DNA of 64,000 nucleotides from Aralia elata (taxonomy: Eukaryota > Streptophyta > Magnoliopsida > Apiales > Araliaceae), in contig CM068377.1 in assembly GCA_034770075.1 (NCBI GenBank), forward strand, positions 78,108,406-78,172,405, in the 5' to 3' direction. The position numbers were made by a program, and so were the translations under genes. The notes beneath the pieces were generated by a model. That model made no database searches. It was not told the origin of the DNA and saw only the letters and a list, made by a program, of their open reading frames with translations. Positions 1-12,267 of the stretch are shown one piece after another; the stretch's first letter is position 1, and every line of letters begins with the position of its first letter.

Positions 1-171
1 ATTCTTCGACCGAGTATGCATACACTACTCAAGAGTACCTATCACAATGTAGAAGAAAATAAAATAGAATTAGGATAATAACAGATTTGTTTAACTAAAA
101 CCAATCTAATTTAAATTGATGATGAAAGTTATAAACGCAATTGCAAGTCCCCGGCAACGGCGCCAAAAACT
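1..171 (-). mobile_element. Internal edge and primer-binding site of an LTR retrotransposon
   Basis: Positions 149-165 read, on the plus strand, like the 3' end of tRNA-Asp (CCGGCAACGGCGCCA). On the minus strand this is therefore a tRNA-Asp primer-binding site, lying a few bases inside an LTR that starts at 172. The element runs leftwards out of the window. tRNA-Asp priming is typical of Athila/Tat-type plant Ty3/gypsy elements, but no coding domain is visible here to confirm the lineage. Confidence 0.75.
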
Positions 172-1786
172 TGTTGGTATATTTGTATGTATAACAAATA
201 TAACTCATACACGCAAGTGCACGCGATCCACAAGTAATATAAAGTAAGTAAAGTATCGATCCCACGAGGAAATGAATTGCATTTATGACTACAAACACCG
301 ATTTTGTAATTAGTTTGGTTTCTTTAAACAAGCGGTTTTAATGATGAAATAGTCTAATAATTACTAATGAAACAATTAAAACAAATTTAATGGTAAAAAT
401 TACAGATTTTATAGGCTTGGGATTATAATTTCACTTAATGCCGATTTAGATTTCTATGCTTCCTATTGTTGCTAGTTGGTTATTATGGAATGTTGGTCGA
501 AAACACGAAAGTAAAATATGGCCATCTCTCCATGCACCATACCCATATCACATTAAATCCACAATTGATAGAATGAATGTGAACACCCTAAATGACTAAC
601 GCACTATATTTCTATTTGAATTACAATCAAACGGGTTTAAGAACAAGTTTTCAAATGACCACACATGGTGCTTCGGTATATCTCTATCCTAAGCACGAAA
701 CATAATTTCACGAGGAATGTAATAATTATGAACATATGCTAGCATAATGAGATCTTAATTTCTACTTCCTTTCTCAATTCCATATAAATTATCACAGTAA
801 TTGTTGATCAAGCAATTAAACATGGAGTATAGATTATGCTAGACATTCATTTCACAACCAACTTAGTAAAAATAAGGAAGCACTTCAATTCTTAATCAAG
901 CAAAAGATCCATTATAATCCCAAGAATTAGATTTAGTTCATAATAATAATAGAGTTCATCATGCACAATTGGTTCATCATCATAATTACAGAATAGAAAA
1001 ATTAATCAGAAATAGAAAATATTCAAGCTCCCTGTTCCGTTCTGCAACTTCTGATGATTTTCCAAGTTGTGTAGATAGTTGATTTCTTGCTCCCAATCTT
1101 CAATTCAGCATCCATATAGCTCCATTCTTCAGTTCCCAAATGCAAATTATGCTCAGCTGATGATTTTCTTGTTTTTAGCTAGAATACAGTAACTATTCTA
1201 ATTTCGTGTAGGAGCAGAGCTACCAAAATGAATTCCCAAAATTGGCTAATAATACAAGCATAAATTGTCTTCTTTTGACTTATTATTATTCCCACTAATA
1301 AAAGCTAAACCCACTGATCCCTCAAAATCTGGCATTGCATGATTTCTGGATAATGCTGCTTCGCTGGATGGAACGTGTTGCATGGCTGGCTGGCGACAGG
1401 CGCAGCTGCGCCGCCCTCCTTTGTAATAGGGGCGCAGCTGCGCAGGAGTGGCATGGCATGGGCAGGATGGGCGCAGCTGCGCCGGCGCCCTTTGTAAAAG
1501 GGGCGCAGCTGCACCAGGTGCCAGTTTGCTGCAGTGCTGCTATTGCAAAAATTCATCAACTGTTATGACCTGCACAAGCAACAAACAATCAAATAACACC
1601 CATCCACAAATGCTCAACACCACGAGCCAACATTATCAAAAACAATGCAAAAGCCGAATAATGAGGCTAGTGAATCAAAAACCGAACGAGAAGGGGAAAT
1701 GCATGAATTTACACTAGATAGCTATTAGAAAAGCATCAAATGAAACCAAATAGTATCCAATAAGTAGGTACGAAACCTACTTATCA
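172..1786 (-). mobile_element. 5' LTR of tRNA-Asp-primed element (reverse orientation)
   Basis: The segment starts TGTTGGTA right after the primer site and ends at CTTATCA, giving TG...CA ends over about 1.6 kb. It lies next to an unrelated LTR (1787 onward), consistent with insertion into it. The other LTR is outside the window, so the target duplication cannot be checked and the 1786 boundary is inferred from the TG/CA rule. No protein gene is seen. A GC-rich palindromic block lies at 1399-1515. Confidence 0.6.
1399..1515. repeat. Four GC-rich palindromes inside the LTR
   Basis: The 14-bp palindrome GGCGCAGCTGCGCC occurs at 1399-1412 and 1470-1483. One-base variants lie at 1431-1444 (last base A) and 1502-1515 (GCACC end). 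Each pair is joined by a CTTTGTAA(T/A)A(G)GGG linker, so the block is a diverged duplication with a period of 71 bp. It is a sharp GC island in otherwise AT-rich DNA. Confidence 0.85.
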
Positions 1787-3924
1787 CTCATCACTCAACA
1801 GAGTACAACATGACACATTTAAACTTAACATGCAAGCTCGGATCAATACACATTCTAAGGTCCAAAACAGTCCGCATAAGTCCATTTTAGTCCATTTCTT
1901 CCTCCTTAAGCATAGGTTCCGATTTTGTTCATTTTGATTCCACTTTACATGCTATTAATAGTAAGTTTAGCATTTATACATCATCCTTGAGTCCTTCATT
2001 AACTCCTAACAACCATAACAACATTTAACAAAATACAAAACTTAATAGATGAAAATTAAAAGTTTAAGGTTTCATGTCATACCTCCTTTGGTTCTCTTTT
2101 GCTCAACTATAGAATGGATAAGGCTTGCTTTTTCTCTTCCTTCTCTCCTTCCTTGGTTCTTCTGAACCCTTTACTCAAATCTTCAACTCTCAAACATTTC
2201 TTCTCTCTCACTCTTGGTTATGTAGAAGATTTAAAGGATAATAGGAGAAAAAAATGGATGAAGATGGAAGATGGTTGTGTTTGCTAGATAACTTCTCTTC
2301 TCTCCTTCATGCCATGTCCGAACCTTCTCTGCTTTTCTCACTTAGCTTCTTTCTCTCAGCTCTTCTCATTTTGCAAAATGACCCGAGCATAGACTATGCA
2401 AGGAATGAATATTATGTGTGTGGGGAACCATTTGGCTTAACCAAGCACCTTGGAAGAAAGAATCAAAAGGAAGGTTGCAAAATAATTGAGTATGGGTCTC
2501 CCCAAGGACCATGTTGTCCGATTGTCTTCCTCCTCTCACTTCCCAATTGGCTAGCAATGTTTTCTTGTCCCCCTCTTTTTTTTCTTTGCTCGGGTATCCC
2601 ATTCCTTTAATACCCAAATGTTCAATTCTTCTTCTTTACTTAGTTAATTAAGTCCTTATTTAGTCCATGGTTCAATTAGTATAATAAGCACCAACTCTCC
2701 ACTCACTTTGTCCCACTTAACTTGTCTCATCCGTAGCCCCTTTCATTCCTTCTAAATGTGCTGATTTCTTACTCCTCTTCCACCTATTTAACCAATTTTT
2801 CTCTCTCCAATTAATTCTCAATGGATCAAATAGTGGGTTGGGTCAAAGGTCTTAGTCTTGGGCCATATTTATCAACCACTTGGGCTTCTAATTAAAATCC
2901 TCAATGGGCTCTTACAAAATCCTACACTTGGATTTCAACAATAATATAATATTTCATTTAACTATTTATTAGCCCACTAATTTAATCCATTAATGGACTC
3001 ATTTAATATAGGTTAGTTATTTACTAACCAATTAGCTTACCAAAATCATGTACCCAAATGTACATGTAACCCTCAATTATTTGGTTAACATATTTACACC
3101 AAATAAATTATTCAAATAATAATCTTCATCAAACTATTTATTTTATTCCATAAATAGCGTTTTTTGGCGTGAATGGTACTCACGTGAATAATGCTTAAGT
3201 GTTATTCCTCAAAATCATTTTATTCACTTCTACGAAACAACAATATTTATAATCATTGCATGTGCATAATCTAGGTTGTAATATAACCTTTAAACGCTTA
3301 ACACATAATAATATTAATAAAAATCTATTTTATTCAATAATATTCATAAGTTCGAATTATCAAGCTACTCACAATTCGCAATCGTTACATTCATTAACTA
3401 TAAACTCTTTCGTCCCCAAATATTTGTATATATATCATACTTATATATACATATTTAGTTCACCACATAAATCACATCAATATATATAACACATATATAT
3501 TTTTACATTCAAACTCGATACGTCTCGTAATAAGAATTTTATTTATTAAATTCTTATTTCAATTTTATTCTCGAAAAAAAATCTGGATTGCCACATTCTT
3601 CCCCTCTTATAAGGATTCTGTCTTCGGAATCACCGAAACAACCTTACTCGGTCTACGTAAATCTTCTTTCAAAATTTTATCGTTGAATAATTTTAACGTA
3701 TTACTATAATATAGGTTTTTTTTATCACCTATTTAAAACATTTCCTTGCCTAATACTCATAAATTCAATTTTATGACTTTCATTTAAACTCGATTATATT
3801 TCGAGTATTATTCTTTCTTTCTTTAACTCATCAACATTCTTTTCTAGGGATCACCGCAAACTACCATCGTCGTAGTAAATTGATATCATCGTTTACTAAT
3901 TTCATAATCGTTCGGGATATTACA
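1787..3924 (-). mobile_element. Long LTR of a chromovirus-like Ty3/gypsy element (reverse), interrupted at 1786
   Basis: On the minus strand the segment begins TGTAATATCCCG at 3924, the typical start of long Tekay-like chromovirus LTRs. Positions 1860-2250 match in order and wording the LTR stretch at 63580-63990 (AGTCCATTTT..., CTTCCTCCTTA.GCATGGGTTC-like block, then CTT-rich leader), showing the same superfamily. Small open frames here (for example 2254-2610) resemble no protein. Lineage is inferred from LTR wording only. Confidence 0.6.
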
Positions 3925-6396
3925 GAGGGGTACTAGCTTGATTAGTGCACCCTAAGTTCATATCTTACTTGGTAGATCAAGGAAGGCTGCTACTAGAACA
4001 AGGTATAACCTAAATCTTCATTTCCTTCTTCTATTTGGTGTTATAGCAAGATTTGATGGGATTATGAACTAATACCCAAGATACCCTAGTTCTACATATC
4101 ATCATGTATGGAACTAAGTATCTTGAGTGTTAGATCAAAGATTTAGAGGAAGAAAGTGAGCATATGTTCTCCAAGGGGTGAAACCCTAGTTTTCCTTCCA
4201 CTAAATCTTGTGTGACTCAAGTTTTACAACTTGGATTTGTGATCCGTCGAAGGGGAGTGCTAGATACATGAGTTAGCTAGTAAACCCAAGTGGTAGAACA
4301 CAAATCCAATAATTTTTGAAGCCTTCGGGGCTATTTTCCGAAAACAGTCTAGCTATAGAACTTAAAGCTTTAAAACCCTAAAAGTTTGTTCTCTCCATTT
4401 TTCCAAAGGTGTTTTCGGCCAGTTATGGATCTTTTAAAAATCTAAGAAACATCACAGAAGTACCTTAAGAAGTTATCTACAGGTAGGTAAAAGAACGAAC
4501 ACGTTTCGATGTGTGGTTTGTATGTAATGGCTTTAACCGTAAAGGACTCCTAAATATTCTTACCCGGATTCCTCACTGTGTATACCTTGGAAAAATCTGA
4601 AATGTTTACAGTATGTTTATATATTTATGAGAGTGTACCCTGAATGTTTCAGAATTTTCTAAGCAAAACTCGATTTATGAAAAATGTAACAAGATTCAGA
4701 GGTTTTGAGTACTTTAAAAATAGTAAATCACTTTCTAAAATTCCAAGAAAATTTGTGAATCATTGTTGGGTCATATAATGTCCAGATCCAGAAGATAATA
4801 ATTTTCAGAATTTGTTTGCTACTTTTCATAATAATGTTATAGTTATGGTTAAAAGGAATAAAATATTATTAGATAATTAATAATATTAGTAAATGAATAA
4901 ATATTATTAATTGATTAATAATACTAAAGAATAGTAAAGTAGTAAAATATTATTAAGATGTTATTAATATTAGTAAACGAATAAAAGTGTTATTAGTGGA
5001 CTAATAATACTAAGAGATGAATTAAATATTATCAAGATTAATAATATTGAGTGAATTAAAGGTAGTTGTTATTTAATAGTAATATTATCAAGGCATGATA
5101 ATATTGTTAAGAACTAAATGTAATATGTAATATCTATGTGATTACCTAATGTAATGTTATGTTATGGCTAAATGAAAGATTAACTATAGGTCTCAAAGGA
5201 AGATAATTAAACTGCCTAGCGGATAGAATTTCATTGCGTAATAGTAGCCTACAAACGAGGCAAGTTTCCTAACTCAAACTCGAGTTATTATATTTCAAGT
5301 ATGCTAGTGGATTAATTATTGATAATTATTTTACATCTATGATATTTATTGATATTCGCACAATGTGCAAGTTGTTATTGATATGCAAGTTTCATATCCT
5401 TACTCATATTTTATTGAGCAAGTTCCTTAACCCTACTCAAATTATATTCGAGCAGGATATCATTGTATTGCAAGTTATGTATTTAAGATTGAACCTTATT
5501 TCCAAGCATGCTTTAAGTGGTTTAATTACTTTACAATTATTCCACATCGATTTTATTGATACTCGCACGTGGTGCACTTGAGTTCGTACAGTCTTGGACT
5601 TGTACATTATTTAAAGTTCTATAATTCATGTACTGTTTAAGATTGAGTCTGAACCCTTGTTCGATCAGACAATTGCATGAAATTTTTATGAAGGTTATCC
5701 AAGCTAATTGATGGTATGGACTCTTAGACTGAAGTGAACACCCCTTTTATTATAAGAGAGTACCCCACGTATCTAATATAAGATAGAAACAACAGAGTTA
5801 AATGTTATGCATATATATAGCGTACGCGAGGCTGATCCCCTCAAGTACATATTCTGTAGCCAGTAACCAAAGGGTCAATCAGCTATTGATTCCATTGAAG
5901 TTTATTGTTTAAGGTCTACTTGACTATCATTTATTCTAAAAGTAGTTATTATTCTTGCTTCCGATATTCATATTATTGAATTCCTTTTTATATTCCGTTC
6001 ATCATGATATATCCTTTATTGTTATATTTAAACTTGCTGAGCAAACTAGTTGCTCATCCTTGCTATATCATGACTTTCATTGCAGTTAAACCCGAGACTT
6101 CAGGGAAGGGTATGGGTAAAGAAAAGATGAAGTAATAGACTTCAAGTAGCTGACTTTGTTTTATGCTTAGTTTAATTTACTATCAATGTAATTTGAACCC
6201 TGATTAATATTTATGGTATGTTTTGCTTTATGTATTAAGGTTATCGAATCTTGGGACTTGTAACATCTTTTGAATGAACAACATATATTTATTTTATTCT
6301 GTATTTAGTCATTGTATGTTATTTGGAGGTGGATGTTTGTATTGGATAGTGATGACCAGATCCGGGTATTTGAGACTCGAATTTGGGGGCGTCACA
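3925..6396 (+). mobile_element. 3' part of a forward chromovirus-like LTR
   Basis: The right end GGGGGCGTCACA at 6385-6396 matches the end of the forward LTR at 39615-39626. Several blocks are shared in order with that LTR and with the reverse LTR at 52181: AGGCTGATCCCCT at 5829-5841, and the block around 6030-6075 containing TTGCTATATCATGA. The 5' part is missing because a reverse-oriented LTR ends at 3924. Copia sequence resumes at 6397, so this LTR was inserted in a copia element. No gene is present. Confidence 0.65.
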
Positions 6397-7400
6397 TGGA
6401 ACATCCGTTTTGATGAGACAATCAAAGTTGTTTGATTTTATCAAAAGCGAGGATGAACCAAGTGTGTATAAGAAGGTCAGTAAGAGCGCAATGACATTCC
6501 TAGTACTATATGTTGATACAATACTGACAGGGAATGACCTACAGATGCTACAATCAGTAAAGATAATGTTGTCTAAACATCCTCCATGGAAGGTTTAGGA
6601 GAAGTATCCTATATTTCGGGATTAGGATCTATATAAATAGATCTTAAAGGATGTTTGACTTAACCCAATGAACGTACACTAATTCGATGCTAAAAAAGGG
6701 TTTAGCATGGCAAACTCCAAGCAATGTATCATGTTGATGAGTCACGAAGTGTATCTCTCTATTGTCCCCAAAAACACCGGAAGAGAGAGATCGCAGGAGT
6801 GAGAATCAGGTATGCCATGATTTTTATGAGACTGGATATTATTTGTGCACTAAAAGTGATAAGAAGATATCAGTCAATTCCTTGAGGAGATCACTGTAAG
6901 ATAGTGAAATACATCCTGAAGTACTTAAGAAGAACTAAGGATGTGTTAATAATTAATGGTGGGTCTGAATCGAAACTAGAGGACTATGTATAGACTCAAG
7001 TTTTTTTAGACTGACCAAGACGACATCAAATCCATGTTAGGGTATATGATTAGCTTGAACGTTGGTGTAGTGAGTTTGAAAAGGTTCCAAGCAGCAAAGA
7101 GTTGTTGATTTAGTAACAGAAGACAAAGTATATAGTTGTAAGTGATGCTGGAAGGTTAGTTGTTTGGATGAAAAGTTCATAACATAACTAGGAATAGTTC
7201 CTATGTCTCATCTGAGATCCAAACATTTGTTGTGGCACTTTCATTTGATTAGAAGAATCATTGAAAGAGGAGAAGTCACTTTAGAGAAAGTGGACTCTCA
7301 ATACAATATAGCAAATCTATTTACTAAAGCATTATCCAAACAGCAGGATGATTGCACTTAGAGAAGATAGGTATAAGATACCAGGGCGATTGGCTTTAGT
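6397..7400 (+). pseudogene. Degraded Ty1/copia reverse transcriptase/RNase H fragment
   Basis: The fragment starts abruptly at the sequence corresponding to residues just before the RT active site of the copia element at 12741-22270. An open stretch at 6383-6598 contains FLVLYVDT, where the family has YVDD, so the catalytic motif is altered. Downstream, out-of-frame pieces match the RNase H region (for example the segments ending in IADPFTKAL-like wording near 7310-7340). Many stops and frameshifts are present. It is bounded left by an LTR insertion and right by the polypurine tract at 7401. Confidence 0.75.
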
Positions 7401-7413
7401 GCAAGTAGGAGAT
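7401..7413 (+). other. Polypurine tract of the forward copia remnant
   Basis: GCAAGTAGGAGAT lies immediately before the LTR start TGAAAGTGATATGC. The same arrangement (GCAAGTGGGAGAT then TGAAAGTAATATG) is found, reversed, at 14561-14578 in the complete copia copy. It would prime plus-strand DNA synthesis in a working element. Confidence 0.75.
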
Positions 7414-8640
7414 TGAAAGTGATATGCACACAAGTCAATCACATTTGATGTGATGTTGCATATACTTTGTAATCTTATTCATTTATTAATAAAAGAATTC
7501 ATTTATTAAAGACATTTTATTTTATCTACATGGTGCTGTTATTTAATATGTGATAAACCCATAGTGTTAAGTAATACTTTTAGAATCATGGTGATGATCA
7601 TGGTGATGATCATGTTAATGAGATCTAAACTCTTAGATAGCTTAAAACTCAAATCGCTCCTAATCATTGGATTACTAAAAAGGGGATTAGTAAATCTGGA
7701 TAGATTAGTACATGTTTTGCTTGCTCTTAGGAAGATGATGATTGTTCTCATAATCATTTGTGTGGAGACACTAAAGCAAGTATGTAGGTGCTTGTTGGAG
7801 AATAAGTTCACTGAACGTGACGCGCATAGGAATACCTAATGGAGTTTTACTCTCCTGTCAATAGGAATTCCTAATGTGATAGTAGTACAAATGATCCTTG
7901 GACTTGAGATCATCATAGTATCTTGTGTATGATGAATTATACTTTGACATGTCCCTTAAGACCCTCAGGGTATATCAAAGGGTTTGATTGGGTATAATAA
8001 GTTGTACATGGAGATAGGTGAATGTTCAACAAAGAATCTACTACTCCTAGTAAAATGAGAGAATGCCCTATGTGATTCGATAAATGATAACTCAATAGTC
8101 CTTGACCAAGGCAGAATGAAATTAGAAAGTAGTTTCTAATTTGCATTACTTGGAGTTATACATTTAAGGATCGAAATACATATAATTAAATAAAATAAAA
8201 CTTGACAGTAATTCCATGTCTTATATTTAATTGGGATATTGTATGATAGAAGGATTGAATTGTACGGTAACTATTCACTGAAAGGTTCTTTTATGATTAA
8301 TGTTGAAATCTATATTATCTGGAAAGTCGTTGATCGCTAAGGGGGCTTACCCTTATTGTAGAATAAATATTATTTATTTAAATTAATTAAATAGTTTAAT
8401 TTATTTATTTAAATAAGATTAGAATTGTTCTAATAAATTTATTCACAACCGGTTTAATATGAAAAACCTAAAGGGTCACACCGCAAAAGAAAAATATTTA
8501 TTTAAGAAGTAAATGACATAATCATAATAATGAGTTAAGTATATTTAATTTAGTTTATGGAGATAGAATAAATTAAATAGCTTAATATTTATTATTTAAT
8601 ATTTTGGAAATATTAAATATAAATTAATAAGAGGAGTCTT

Positions 8641-8693
<53 letters not shown>

Positions 8694-9255
8694 TATTATT
8701 ATTTAATTTCTAAAATGGTTTAGGAATTAATTAATATGAGTATTCCCACAAGTTCCTAATTGGATTAGGAGTCTAATTAATTAAAGGAGTTTAATTAATT
8801 AAATAAAACCTTAATCCTAAATAGTTTAGGAGGGTTGTCTATATCTATAAATAAGAGGAGTCTTATCATAGATTAGGGTAACACATTCTTCCAATAGTTG
8901 AGAGGAGTACTTGCATATTCTAAAGAGAGAGAAAACTAGGGTTTTGTCAAACACCCATCTTCTTCCATAATTGTTATTCCTTGGTGGATCACCTCTAGAG
9001 GCCAAACACTTGGGTGACTAGCGTTGATTAAAGGAAGGAATCTAATTGGTGGATTTGAGGAGAACGAGAAGGAATTGGAGTTGAACTTGTACCCGAGGAA
9101 ACTTTGATTCGCGAGGGTATAATTCTAATTCTTTATCTCTTTATTTTGTTAATTAATAATTGTGCATAAATATCTATCGTGGTTATGGTTTGTAAAATTT
9201 TAAAATCTGATTTTGCCATGCTTCCGCTATATTTATGTAATTTGATTGCATGCCA
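7414..9255 (+). mobile_element. 3' LTR of the forward copia remnant
   Basis: The start TGAAAGTGATATG and much of the body are recognisably related to the 1.86-kb LTR at 20412-22270 read in reverse, but clearly diverged. A TATA-box-like TATAAATA lies at 8846-8853. The right end is placed at ...GCATGCCA by alignment to the other copy and is approximate. The ORFs in it carry no domain. Confidence 0.65.
8639..8703. repeat. ATT microsatellite
   Basis: About twenty consecutive ATT units with two imperfections, inside the copia LTR. Confidence 0.95.
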
Positions 9256-9275
9256 TGGATATTATAAACCTATCA

Positions 9276-9435
9276 TATACCCCCTCAACCTGAACACGTG
9301 GCAGTTTCGACCACTTTTTTGGTCGAAAATTACAAAAGGGTCAGTTATGGTTACTTAATGGTACTTTTGGTAGCAAGTTGAAAGCGTTTAAACATCGGGG
9401 TACGAATGGTAAAAGGGTGTATACTTCGGGGTATA
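9276..9435. mobile_element. Possible small MITE
   Basis: The left end TATACCCCCTCAAC and the right end TACTTCGGGGTATA are imperfect inverted complements about 160 bp apart. No coding sequence is present. A target duplication is not clear, so assignment to a family is not attempted. Confidence 0.35.
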
Positions 9436-9820
9436 ATTAATTTGCAATTAAGGCTACTAATTTAGATAGGGGAGGGAGAAATTGAACCAAAAATTTGTGT
9501 TTTTAATTATATATTTGATTATTTCATTTTATATGTAAATGAATCCATGTTCCTTGCTACATATTATCCTCTTCTCTTTTTCTCTTTTTCCTTTTAGGAT
9601 TGTTCTACATATACTTAAACTTCCTTCAAAAACTATAGAAAGCAAGAAATTCAAATGGGTGAGAAGACAAGTAATGCTGCAGGCAACAAAGAAATTGAAC
9701 AGAAATTTAAAAAGAACAAAAAAAGAATCACAAAAACAAAATGAGACACTTTTGTCAAACAAGAATATCATGTTTAATTTTGATGTGGAATCCGCTCAAA
9801 TACGGTATTTCTCCTACAAG

Positions 9821-10209
9821 CAAGGGCGGATCCACCTTAAGGCTAGCCAGGGCAATTGCCATAGCTAGATTTTACAAGATTTTTGTTTTAGATATTACAT
9901 ATTTAATATTTTTATAAATAAATTGGTGCTTAATGTAGATATGAAAATTATTATTCTAGAGAGGTTTTTTAACATTTGAGCTTATGAAATTCTTCTACAA
10001 TGTGTATTTTTTTATGGTGAACTTATCTTAGATATATTACCTTCGTTCCATAATAAGAGTTTCGTTTATACAATTATTTTGCAAAGATTAAAAATTTATT
10101 TTCGTTTTATATTTATCCCTAAAATATTAAGTAGCTAGTTTAGTGGTGGTAAAATACGATGATGACATTATGTCATTTAACTGACCATTAAATCTTGGAT
10201 CTGCCACTG
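9821..10209. mobile_element. Possible hAT-like MITE
   Basis: The left end CAAGGGCGGATCCAC is an imperfect inverted complement of the right end TTGGATCTGCCACTG. Ends of the GGGCGGATCCA type are common on short non-autonomous plant elements. I could not find a matching 8-bp flank, so the boundaries are tentative. It cuts off a spurious ORF that begins at 9539. Confidence 0.4.
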
Positions 10210-12138
10210 CATATTTACAAGTGAACCGTTAAAGACTGAAGCATAAGACCAAACCATATGCGTTGTTATCATGAATTCATTTCTCCATGTTTATGAGACT
10301 TATTTGATCATGAAAGTGCACTATATATACTTCTTTTCTTCATTTTCAACCTTTTATTGTGGAACATATATGGGATCTTCCAAGATTTAGCATCATAACT
10401 GAAGTTGACATTTCTAAGCAGTGCATGTACAGTGAATTTTGTACGGTTGGCAGTTCTAGAATTTTGTACTATAAAGTTTAAACCCTACATAGAGTCTTTG
10501 TGGGGGAAAAGGTTTTGATGAAAGGATAGAAAATATAAAAAAATGGGAAAAAAAAAGAAAAAAAGAAAAAGAAAAAGTCTTCTTGTAGTGCTTCCGATAA
10601 CATCATCATGAAGTACAGAATTAAAGGTAGGTTTAGTTAAAGACATACTTCGTTGGTTTCAAATTAAAGTTCCAGTTTTTTAAAAATTTGTTTTAAAATT
10701 AGAGAGATACATTTATTTAAATTCTTACGCTATTCGTTCACAAAAAGAATTTTATGTGGGAAAAGATTTTTTATATTTTTATTGATAGTAATACAAAATA
10801 ATAATGGTATGGTGGACGAGTCGATTGGAAGTCAAGTCGGATTAGTTTTTTATATTATATTATTAGGTAAATATTCAAAGTAGAAAAAAAATTTATCGAA
10901 AATTAAAGTTAGATGAGTCTTACAAGAGTCATCACCTTTAGACATGATGTATATAGCTTTATGTCCGAAAAATCAATTTAAAGTTTCCTTAATGCCAGAC
11001 AAAGTTTTGGTCAAATTTGAGTAACTTTTTAATTTTGTTAATTATTTTCTTTAACATTATGTGTTCAAAAGCCAAATCAACAGTTTAAGTAGTCATTCTT
11101 ATTTTTGCTAATAAGAATTGAGCATTTTAAGTCTCTCAATACATATCTTCACACATTTATGAAATGACACGTAGAATACACTCATTTATGAAATGAAAAC
11201 AAGAGCATGCACTTTTAAGGCAACTTTAATTATTTGGACAACTTTAAAGAATGTAATAACTCTGATTCACGAAAGTCGAAGGTATCTAACAGCTTCCATC
11301 CGCTTACGAAGCCTCCAAACTCTTGAATCTCAGTCCGTTGATCAAATTTATGGAGACTTTCTAATTCAGAACATTAAAAATCAAATGAGTTTATACATCC
11401 AATAATTAAAACTCTACCGATTGGCGACTATAAATTTTGCCCACTAATTAAAATTTTCAATACAGTCATACTAAAAACTCGTTTTTCACAAATTTCACAA
11501 ATTTTACCTAAATCACCCCAATTTTTGTAATGAAAATAAAATTGTGAAAAATCCGGAGCGCAACAAGAGCAATACCATAATTATGGAACTCTGCTCTACC
11601 AAAAAATATATTTCGCGAAAGATAATATTCAGAGTTTCAAATTTTTTTTATATCAAGTGATGTGGCATCGATCATTATATTTATTAAATAGATATTTAGC
11701 TAGTGACTGGTTATGTCTAAAGTACTCTTTCTCTGATTTAATTAGACACATTTGAGAGAGAAAAAAAAATAGCATTATCCTTTGGCGAATTAATAATTCT
11801 ATAGGTCTCAATTTTTTTAATCTTAAATGTGTCTTAAAGAATGTAACATTAAATAATACAAATTATAATTTATAATATATAATCAATCATAAAAAATACG
11901 TATTTCAGTAATCTTATGCTTACACACTGTTTGAGACAAATAATTTTTTTTTAAAACCCCTACCATTAACTTTTGAAGAACAACCAATTGGAGTATTGAT
12001 ATAAATGAAAATGGAAGTTATAATTAATGTATCACAAAAACTTTTAAGTCTTTGTGCGTACAAACTACAAAGTACAAATTGACAGACCTACACTACCATA
12101 ACAAAAATAAAATCACTACTAATTTCTTCCCTCGGGCC
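10210..12138. other. Non-coding region upstream of the SAUR gene
   Basis: AT-rich with no convincing gene. Fragments resembling ends of Stowaway-type MITEs (CCTTCGTTCCATAATAAGAG upstream at 10037, and CTCTTTCTCTGATTTAATTAG near 11728) suggest old insertions, but complete inverted ends were not found. The proximal part is the likely SAUR promoter. Confidence 0.5.
11933..11938 (-). promoter_or_regulatory. Candidate auxin-response element
   Basis: GAGACA on the plus strand is TGTCTC on the minus strand, the canonical hexamer bound by auxin response factors. It lies about 330 bp upstream of the SAUR start codon. A single hexamer can occur by chance; the support is its position before an auxin-family gene. 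Confidence 0.35.
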
Positions 12139-12149
12139 TATATATATAA
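12139..12149 (+). promoter_or_regulatory. Candidate TATA box of the SAUR gene
   Basis: TATATATATAA lies about 120 bp upstream of the ATG at 12268, which would leave a 5' leader of roughly 90 bases. Spacing and sequence fit a plant core promoter, but no transcript evidence is available. Confidence 0.55.
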
Positions 12150-12267
12150 CCTATACATCTCTAGGGCAGGACATAAATGCTCTCATAAAACTACTAAGCC
12201 TTTGCCTACAAAATTTCATCTCTTCTCATAAGCCTCTAATTTTTCTCCCTGATAATATAATACACAG

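Noticed and set aside
149..165. Possible tRNA-Asp gene end
   Set aside because: Only the 3' 15-17 bases match, no cloverleaf precedes it, and it lies at an LTR border, so it is a primer-binding site.
2254..2610. 118-codon open frame on the plus strand
   Set aside because: Lies in an LTR, low-complexity Ser/Leu/Phe composition, no family resemblance.
9539..9868. 109-codon open frame with basic stretch
   Set aside because: Runs into a MITE-like element, lysine/asparagine composition from AT-rich DNA, no domain.
10578..10590. TTCTTGTAGTG, resembling a CACTA right end
   Set aside because: No partner CACTAC end or subterminal repeats nearby; an 11-base match can be chance.
11715..11790. Stowaway-like end in the SAUR upstream region
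   Set aside because: Only one end recognisable and no TA duplication found.
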